A stretch of DNA of 64,000 bases from contig CANKTH010000006.1 in the NCBI GenBank assembly GCA_947486185.1, positions 17,635 through 81,634 on the forward strand, given 5' to 3'. Of this stretch, positions 18,086-25,600 are shown in pieces. This DNA is from Deltaproteobacteria bacterium. Lineage in GTDB: Bacteria > Myxococcota_A > UBA796 > SXON01. The first letter of the stretch is position 1; every line of letters begins with the position of its first letter. The notes under the pieces are model-generated. The model made no database searches. It was not told the DNA's origin and saw nothing but the letters and a program-made list of their open reading frames with translations. Made by a program: the position numbers and the translations under genes.

Positions 18086-19477
18086 ATGTTCCGTTTACCG
18101 CTCTTGACTCTCGGACTCACCACGCTCGCGCTCTCCGGTTGTGGCGACGAAGGGCTTGGGAAAGAGTCCGCCCCGACCCAACCGACCGTCGAGGGGGACG
18201 CCGACACCGACGCCGACGCGGACACCGACACCGACACCGACCCGCCGGCCGAGGCTACCCTGACCCTGACGTCCCCCGCCGACGGCTCCCGGATGGACGG
18301 CGACACCGTGACGCTCACCTGGGAAGTCGAGAACTTCCTCCTGGACGCCGCAGCTATCGGCGGCACCACCAACGTGCCCGGATCGGGCCACGTACACGTC
18401 TACGACAGCTACGGCGGCACCGACACCTACGTTGACGCCACCGCCGACACCTCCTACACCCTCTACGGCCTCGCTTCCGGGCCTCACACCTTCACCATCC
18501 GGCTGTCCGAGAACAACCACGCCGAGCTGGACATCTCCGCCTCCGTCACCGTGGAGCTCGTCTCCCCGTCGGTCGTGATCACGAGCCCCTCCTCCGGTAC
18601 GGTAGTCGACGCGTCCTCCGTAGAGCTTGAGCTTCAGATTGGCGATTTTACCGTCAATCCCACCGTCGGCGGCGCCGCGGTAGACGGCGAGGGCCATTAC
18701 CATCTCTCGGTGGATGGGGTGTACTTCGACTACGGCACCGACCCGACCAGCGCGTGGGTCACCCGCTTGACCCCCGGAGATCACGAGATCAAGGTGGAGC
18801 TGGTGGGCAACGACCACCTCCCGATCGGCGTCGAGACCAGCGTACCCGTGACCGTCAGCGCCGACGCGATCGGCGTCTCCCTCAACACGAGCACCTACGT
18901 CGGCGCCTACGACTCGGCGACCTGGCCAGTCGAGGTGACCACCACCAACTGGACGCTCACCGAGTCCTCCCTCAGCGATTCCACGGTGGTGCCCGGCGAG
19001 GGCCACTACCACATCTACGTGGATGGCGTCTATTATGAAGCCAACTATCAGGCGCTCGCCTATGCCCTGCACCAGCCCGCCGGCGACCACGTGCTGGCGG
19101 TGCACCTCGCCGACGCCACCCACGCGGAGTACGCGCGCGATTATGTACGGGTCAGCTGCGAAGCCGACCGGCCGGACGTGACGATCACCTCACCCCCCGC
19201 GGGTGAGATCGTCACGGCCGGGAGCGACGTCCGGCTTGAGGTCTCGGTCGAGAACTTCAGCCTCGTGGACTTCAACCTCGGTCGCCCCAACGCCCAGGAA
19301 GAAGGTCATCTTCACGTGGACGTAGATGGCGGCTACTATGGAGCCTTCTACGAGTCGACCACGACGATCGTCGGCCTGACGGCGGGCACGCACACCATCG
19401 ACGTCGGCCTCTACAACAACGACCATTCCGAACGTTCGCCGGTCGTGTTCGACACGCTCACGGTCGAAGTTCAGTAG
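18086..19477 (+). CDS. Lipoprotein with four GHxHxxxDG-type repeats
   Basis: 463 aa from ATG 18086, with GAGGAG 5 nt upstream; lipobox LSGC at Cys19. A Thr/Asp-rich linker (DADTDADADTDTDTD) follows. Four units of about 95-100 aa each contain LTSPADGS-type starts, a V.NF..D strand, and a loop GSGHVHVYDS, GEGHYHLSVDGVYFDYG, GEGHYHIYVDGVYYEANY or EEGHLHVDVDGGYYGAFY, then G.HTI.V.L..NDH. The GxGHxH loop resembles DUF4399, and the paired His plus Asp suggest metal binding. Function unknown. It is convergent with the thioredoxin-like gene. Confidence 0.8.
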   Translation: MFRLPLLTLGLTTLALSGCGDEGLGKESAPTQPTVEGDADTDADADTDTDTDPPAEATLTLTSPADGSRMDGDTVTLTWEVENFLLDAAAIGGTTNVPGSGHVHVYDSYGGTDTYVDATADTSYTLYGLASGPHTFTIRLSENNHAELDISASVTVELVSPSVVITSPSSGTVVDASSVELELQIGDFTVNPTVGGAAVDGEGHYHLSVDGVYFDYGTDPTSAWVTRLTPGDHEIKVELVGNDHLPIGVETSVPVTVSADAIGVSLNTSTYVGAYDSATWPVEVTTTNWTLTESSLSDSTVVPGEGHYHIYVDGVYYEANYQALAYALHQPAGDHVLAVHLADATHAEYARDYVRVSCEADRPDVTITSPPAGEIVTAGSDVRLEVSVENFSLVDFNLGRPNAQEEGHLHVDVDGGYYGAFYESTTTIVGLTAGTHTIDVGLYNNDHSERSPVVFDTLTVEVQ

Positions 19478-19487
19478 AACGTGTCGC

Positions 19488-19552
19488 GGCCCGGAGCACC
19501 CACCCGGGTGCCCGGGCGCAGCGTGGGTCAAGGCTCCGGGCCCGCTTCGGGC
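19488..19552. terminator. Inverted repeats between convergent genes, probable bidirectional terminator
   Basis: GGCCCGGAGC at 19488 pairs perfectly with GCTCCGGGCC at 19533-19542; inside lies CACCCGGGTG, a further palindrome. Directly after, GCCCG CTT CGGGC (19540-19552) can form a short hairpin followed by TCTTGT. The two stems share bases and are mutually exclusive. The site separates convergent genes, fitting termination from both sides. Confidence 0.5.
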
Positions 19553-19568
19553 TCTTGTGGCCGGCCTC

Positions 19569-20219
19569 TCAGCCCGCGTCGCGGTCGGCGCGGGCCAGCA
19601 GGCTCTTGATCTGTTTGGGCATGAGAGGCTTGACCTTCGCGCCAAAGCCCCGATCCTGCACCATCACCTTCCCCCGTTTGTCGATGAACACGAACCGCGG
19701 GATGGACTTCGAGCTGCCGAGCCAGGCGGTCTGGGTCGGTGCGTCAACAACGGCCATCGGCACGTTGAGGCCAGCTTTCTTGAGGATATCCGCCTCTTTC
19801 TGTTGGGCATCGGAAGTGGTGTCGGTGTTCACCACGACGAACTGGATACGTGCGCGGTGCTCCGCCTCCAGCTCAACCAAGGTAGGCAGGCTGTTTTTAC
19901 AGACACCGCACCAGGACGCCATGAAGGACACCACCACGCCGTCGGCCCTGCCAGTACCGTTGCCGTTGACATAATCTGCCAGGTTCCAGCGTTTTTCCGA
20001 GCCAAAGACGGGGAGGTCCATTCCGGGCGCGAGTTGACCGCTCACGACCCCATCGTCCTTCCCGGAGCCCGGCTTGGCGGCGCTCACGGTTGTGGTAGGA
20101 TCGACCTCCGAGGTGCCCGAAGCTTCTTCGGTGGCGACCGCCGGGGGGGCAGACGCGGGCTCCGCACACGCGGATTGCGTCAGGAGGGCCAGGAGAGGCG
20201 AGAGGCGGAAAATCCACAT
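19569..20219 (-). CDS. TlpA/ResA-like thioredoxin-fold protein
   Basis: 216 aa from ATG 20219, chosen because a signal peptide begins there (MWIFRLSPLLALLTQSAC), with a Cys at 18 that may be lipidated although the lipobox is weak (QSAC). After an acidic linker the thioredoxin-like domain shows FMASWCGVCKNSLPTL, with the CxxC redox pair, then IQFVVVNTDT, a cis-Pro loop SIPRFVFIDKRGKV, and a basic C-terminus. Such proteins reduce periplasmic disulfides, often for cytochrome c maturation or copper-site assembly. No ccm genes are in the window; the SCO protein at 43.5 kb is the only related redox gene. Confidence 0.9.
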   Translation of the reverse strand: MWIFRLSPLLALLTQSACAEPASAPPAVATEEASGTSEVDPTTTVSAAKPGSGKDDGVVSGQLAPGMDLPVFGSEKRWNLADYVNGNGTGRADGVVVSFMASWCGVCKNSLPTLVELEAEHRARIQFVVVNTDTTSDAQQKEADILKKAGLNVPMAVVDAPTQTAWLGSSKSIPRFVFIDKRGKVMVQDRGFGAKVKPLMPKQIKSLLARADRDAG

Positions 20220-20291
20220 TCCGCGGAGTATGGCTCGCCTCGGAACCGGACGCCACCTCCGCCTCACCCGGCTTTCGTTTAGACTCCCCCG

Positions 20292-22457
20292 ATGGCCGCC
20301 GACCTCCACCTCCTCGAGCTCCTGTCCGCGATGGATCGTGCAGGCGCCTCCGACCTGTTCCTCACGGAGGGCCGGCCTCCTGCGGCCCGGATTCACGGGC
20401 AGCTCCGCGCCGCCACCCCCGAGCCCACCTCGCGCGCGGCGCTCGAAGCCCTCGTCCGACGCGCTGCCCCCGAACGATGGGATCAGCTGCAGGCAGCCGG
20501 TGACCTCGACGTCGGCCTCTCGCTCGACGACGGTCGCCGCTTCCGCCTCGCGATCTACCGGCAACGAGGCGCCCTCTCCCTCGTCGCGCGCGCCGTGCCG
20601 ACCGGCGCCATCCCCTTCGACCGGCTGGGGCTCCCCGAAGAAGTACGAGCTTTCGCCGATAAACCACGCGGCGTGGTGCTCGTCACCGGCGCGACGGGCT
20701 CGGGCAAGTCCACCACGCTCGCCGCCCTCGTCCATCACATCAACAGCACCCGCGCCCAACACATCCTCACCGTCGAAGACCCTATCGAGTTCCTGCATCA
20801 GGACCAGAAATGTAGGATCACCCAACGCGAAGTCGGCAGCGACACCCTGTCCTTCCAGACCGCGCTGCGCCACGCGGTGCGCCAGAGCCCTGACGTCATC
20901 GTGATCGGCGAGATGCGCGACTACGAGACCATGCAGGTCGCGATGAGCGCCTCATTGACCGGCCACCTGGTGCTGGCGTCCCTGCACACCATCGACACCG
21001 CTCAGACCCTTCAACGGATCATGAGCTACTACCCCGAACACCTACGGAGTCAGGCGGCCGTCGACCTGAGCATGTCGCTGGTGGGCATCGTGAGCCAGCG
21101 TCTGCTCCCGCACGCGGAGGGAAAGGGCCGAGTGTTAGCCGCGGAGATCCTGACGAACACCCCACCGGTGGCTCGACTGCTACGCGAGCAACGTATCGAA
21201 GAGCTCCAAGACGTGCTTCGCGCGTTGCGGGGGCCCGGAATGGTGCCATTCAACGACGCGGTGCTGCGCCTTCACCGGGAGGGCAAGGTGAGCTATGAGA
21301 CCGGCCTGGCATACGCCTCCAACGCCGATGAATTCGCGCTGTCCGCTCGCGGCATGTCGACCGGCACCAGCACCTTCACCGCGCGCGACGACGCCGCGGA
21401 CGCCGGCCTGGACCTCAAGCGACTCCTGGAGATTGCTACAGAAAAGGGTGCCTCTGACCTACATCTTGCCGTTGGACGCCCGCCGATCCTGCGAAAGGAC
21501 GGCCTGCTCCACCCCCTCTCCGAGCGGGCGCTCTCGGACGGTGACATCCGAATGCTGCTCTACTCGGTGATGTCCAGCCGCCAACGTGCACTTTACGAGC
21601 TGGAGCGCGAGATCGACTTTGCGCTCGCGACCGAGGACGGGCGCCGCTTCCGGGTCAACGCATACTTTCAGAAAGGACGGATGGCGGCTGCGCTTCGCTC
21701 GATCGCCACCCGTATCCCCACCGCGGACGAGCTCGGGCTGCCGAGCGCCGTGCTGCGACTGGGTGAGCGTCCCCAGGGGCTGCTGCTCGTGGTCGGTCCG
21801 ACGGGCTCGGGGAAGAGCACCACCCTGGCGTGTCTATTGGACCGGATCAACCGGACCCGCGCCTGCCGTATGATCACCATCGAAGATCCTATCGAATACG
21901 TTCACACCAGCGACGTCGCCACCATCGATCAGCGTGAGGTGCACGCCGACACACATAGCTTCGCATCGGCGTTGAAGTACATTCTACGCCAAGATCCCGA
22001 CGTCGTGATGGTCGGCGAGATGCGCGACTTCGAGACCATCGGCGCGGCGCTCACCGCCGCTGAGACCGGTCATCTCGTGCTCGCCACCCTGCACAGCAAC
22101 GACGCCGCCCAGGCTATCGACCGGATCATCGACACTTTTCCCGGGCATCAGCAGGCCCAGGCGCGCTCGCAGCTCGCCTCTGCGCTCCTGGGCGTCATCT
22201 CCCAGCGCCTGCTGACCAACCGCGCCGGCCAGGGCCGCATCGGCGTCTTCGAGGTGATGATGGGCACCCCGGCGGTCCGCAACCTCATCCGGGAGAACAA
22301 GCTCCATCAGATCGCCACGATCATGGAGACCGGCCGGAAAGACGGCATGGTGACGCTCGATGCGGCGCTACGCGAAGCCTACGAGGCCGGCAAGATCACG
22401 TACGAAGAGGCGCTTCGATTTGTCATCAACCCCAAGACCATTGTCGAGCGACGCTGA
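20292..22457 (+). CDS. Single-chain double PilT/PilU-type pilus retraction ATPase
   Basis: 721 aa carrying two complete PilT-like ATPases in one chain. Half 1 (about 1-350): Walker A GATGSGKST near 133, an Asp-box VEDPIEF, Walker B VIGEMRD and a His-box HLVLASLHT. Half 2 (about 375-721): Walker A GPTGSGKST near 501, IEDPIEY, VMVGEMRD, HLVLATLHS, and the AVRNLIRE segment matching the AIRNLIRE signature of PilT; half 1 has the weaker PPVARLLRE there. Normal PilT and PilU are about 340-380 aa, made from separate genes, and act as hexamers. No other pilus genes are nearby. The fusion looks clean, with no frame disturbance. Confidence 0.9.
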   Translation: MAADLHLLELLSAMDRAGASDLFLTEGRPPAARIHGQLRAATPEPTSRAALEALVRRAAPERWDQLQAAGDLDVGLSLDDGRRFRLAIYRQRGALSLVARAVPTGAIPFDRLGLPEEVRAFADKPRGVVLVTGATGSGKSTTLAALVHHINSTRAQHILTVEDPIEFLHQDQKCRITQREVGSDTLSFQTALRHAVRQSPDVIVIGEMRDYETMQVAMSASLTGHLVLASLHTIDTAQTLQRIMSYYPEHLRSQAAVDLSMSLVGIVSQRLLPHAEGKGRVLAAEILTNTPPVARLLREQRIEELQDVLRALRGPGMVPFNDAVLRLHREGKVSYETGLAYASNADEFALSARGMSTGTSTFTARDDAADAGLDLKRLLEIATEKGASDLHLAVGRPPILRKDGLLHPLSERALSDGDIRMLLYSVMSSRQRALYELEREIDFALATEDGRRFRVNAYFQKGRMAAALRSIATRIPTADELGLPSAVLRLGERPQGLLLVVGPTGSGKSTTLACLLDRINRTRACRMITIEDPIEYVHTSDVATIDQREVHADTHSFASALKYILRQDPDVVMVGEMRDFETIGAALTAAETGHLVLATLHSNDAAQAIDRIIDTFPGHQQAQARSQLASALLGVISQRLLTNRAGQGRIGVFEVMMGTPAVRNLIRENKLHQIATIMETGRKDGMVTLDAALREAYEAGKITYEEALRFVINPKTIVERR

Positions 22458-22458
22458 C

Positions 22459-22489
22459 CGGGGCAGCTGGCCCCGCTACGGATCGTAGC
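22459..22489 (+). terminator. Two abutting hairpins just after the double-PilT stop codon
   Basis: CGGGGC AGCTG GCCCCG (22459-22475) is followed at once by GCTACG GAT CGTAGC (22475-22489). Both stems are perfect 6-bp matches. They start 2 nt after the stop. No T-run follows, so termination would be atypical; mRNA 3'-end protection is another option. Confidence 0.4.
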
Positions 22490-22662
22490 AAGATCGCTAC
22501 CGCGGCTCGACCCTCCCGCTCTTGGGTCGTCAACCGCCGCCGCCCCCGGCCCTTCAGCTTCCTATCACCGCACCGGGATTTCGCGCCCGCCCCGCCAGGG
22601 TGGGCTAGACTGGTCCCGGCCTTGCACCCCGGCCCTTCGCCATACCGTGCCCTGAGGTTCCG

Positions 22663-25600
22663 ATGCGATTCGTCTCCCTGCTTTTCCTCTCGCTGGGCGC
22701 CTGTGACGGCGGTACCCGCGCGCCCGACGCTGGCGAAACCCGCAACGACGCAGCCGAGGTCGCCGGGCCCGTCGAAGTAGCCCCGGATGCGATCGCCATC
22801 CGCGTGCTCGCCGAGGCGGACAGCCTGGCCCACGGGGTGATGATCCATGCGGGATCCGTGCTATTCGAAGACCCGGTCGCTGGGGCGGTGGCGACCGACG
22901 TCGAGGTGGAGCTCACCCCTCCGGTCAAGGGGCAGTGGAAAGTAGAAGACGCATGGACCGTACGTTTTGAGCCCGAAGAGCCGTTCAAGCCAGCGACCAG
23001 CTACACGGTGGCGGTCAAGCGGCTGCCACCCGGCGAAGATGGGGCACCGCGTGCGCCCACCGCCGACTGGACCCGGGTGTTCGAGACGCCGAGCTTCACT
23101 TTCTTACGGGGCACCCTACGCGAATGGCAGAAGCGGGATCAGCGGGCGGTGGTGGACCTCGCCTTCTCCGGCCCGGTGAAAGCCGACGAGGTCGCCGCCG
23201 TGTTGAAGCTCGAGGCGGAAGGCCTGCCGATCGAACGCTGGGAGGTGAGCACCGGTAGCTCGGCGAGTCACGTGCGGATCAGCTTCCCCTTCAGCGCCGC
23301 GCTCGCGGCCAAGGGGGTTGAGGTGAAGCTCGCCGTAGGTCCGGTGAGCATGGCCGGACACACGGCCCGAAGCAGGCCGGCCGAGGCCAGCGTCACCATC
23401 GACGATCGCGCCCCGCCCGTCGATATCCGGGCAGTGGTGGTGAAAGAAGGCGCAAACGGACACTATCTGGAGGTCTACTGCGACGACGGCGCGGTGGAGA
23501 CCAAGCGTCACTGGTGGGACCGTGACACTTGGGACGACTACTACGTCTCTACGCGCTGTGAGTTTGACGAAGACAGCATCGCCCGCAGTGTCCACTTCTC
23601 GCCCGCCACGAGCTTCACCACCGCGCCGGGCGTAGCCGGCTTCCGTATCTTCGGTGATTTTCATCAGGGCGACTGGTCGATCCGCATCGACTCGGGCGCC
23701 ACTACCGTGGATGGCGGGCGGCTCCCGGCGGTGTACGAGGCCGACGTCAAGATCCCGCATCGGAAGAGCGCCTTGTCGATCGGCTCTGGCGGCCGCTACC
23801 TACCGAGGAGCGCGTGGCAGAGCCTCGCGGTGACCCACACCAACGTAGACCGCGCCAGCCTTTCCGTGCGACATGTCCCAGCTGAAAACCTGGTTTTTTG
23901 GATGAGCGGCTCGGAGTCCGCCGACCAGCGGAGCTCCAACGTGGTCCTCACCACCACCGTGCCGCTCCGGGGCCCGGTCAACACCTCGACCACAAGCTGG
24001 ATCGACCTCGCTTCCCTCCTGCCGGATCCCCAGCCGGGCCTCTACCAGCTCAGCCTCCACCAGCTCCCGCCGGAGAAGGACCCCAAGAAGGACAAAGCAG
24101 CACAAGAAGCCGCGGAGCCCGCCGAAGCCGACACGGGGAGCCGCCCCACCCCGACGCGCTCGGGGACCGACCCCTACGAGGGCAACGCGCGGAGCACCGC
24201 CAGGGTGCTGCGCACGAACCTCCACCTCATCGCGAAGACCACCGCCGCCGGCCCCGACGAGGCGGACCACGCCCAGGTGGTCGTCTGGGTGGTGGACGTG
24301 CACGACAACCGCCCGGTCGCCGACGCTGAGATCCGCCTCGTCCGCCCCAGCGGCAAGACGATGGGGCGGTGCCGCTCCGACACCACCGGCAACTGCCGCA
24401 TCGAGATCGTGCCAGATCCCCACGATTCCACGCCTCCTATCGGCCTCATCGCCACTCACGGCGACGACCTGAGCTACCTGCGCTACCAGGACCTGCGTAT
24501 CGACGTGCCGGAGACCTCGGGCCTCGCCTATCAGGCCAGCCAGGCCTGGCTCGCTTCGGTCTACCCCGACCGGGGCGTCTACCGACCCGGCGAAACCGCC
24601 CATATCGGGCTGCTTCTCCGCGGGCGGGAGTACACTGCGCCCGCCGAGCCGGTGCCTGTGGTGGTCAAGCTCTACGACCCGTCCGGCAAGGAGGCGAAGA
24701 AGAAGGTCGTGACAACGAACGCCGCCGGCATGGCCACCCTGGACCTGCCTTTTGGCGATTACGCAACCACCGGGTCATGGCGGGTCGAGGCGGTGGTCGC
24801 CCACGCCACCGTAGGAGAAGCGAAGTTCAACGTGGAGGAGTTTGTGCCCGAGCGACTTCGGGTCGAGGCGAGCTTGCCGCGCGGGGACTTCTCCCTGACG
24901 GACAGTGTCGATGTCTCGGTGACCGCGGCCTGGCTGTTCGGCGGGCAGGCGACCGGCAGTCGGGTGGAGGCCGAGTGTCGGATTGAGGCGTCCAGCTTCA
25001 GCCCCAAGAACAACAAGACCTTCCACTACGGCCCCGCGACCATCGACGACGGCCGTAAACCCAGGCCGATCCCGCTCGGTAGCGTCGAGGCGGAGGTGGA
25101 CGAGGAGGGCAAGGCCTCGCTGACCTGCCCGCCGATACGGAACGCCGCAGCGCTCACAGGGCCCGGCCAGGTCACCGCCCAGATCGCGGTGTTTGAGGGA
25201 GAGAGCGGCCGGAGCACCACCCAACAGGCTAGCGGCGCGGTGCACCCCGACTCCTACTACCTGGGGCTCCGCACCAGCACCCAGAAGGCACGGGCGGGGC
25301 GCAACTTCCGGGTAGATGGTGTTGTCGTGGACTGGTCAGGCAACACCCAACCGAAGGCCACATCGGCGATTGATCTGGAGTTCTACCGCCTTGAAGAGGA
25401 GTACTCCTGGACCTGGAACGAGGCGACACACGACTCGGAGTACCGGCGCAGCCTCCACCGAGCGCTCGAGCGTCGGGAGCGGGTCACCGTCGCCGACGGC
25501 ACGTTCACCCTCGATCTCAAGCCCGGGCAGGACGCCGCCGGCTACCTCGTGGTGGTGAGCTCGGGCAAGACCCGCACGGAGCTCCACGTGCCCGGTTTCG

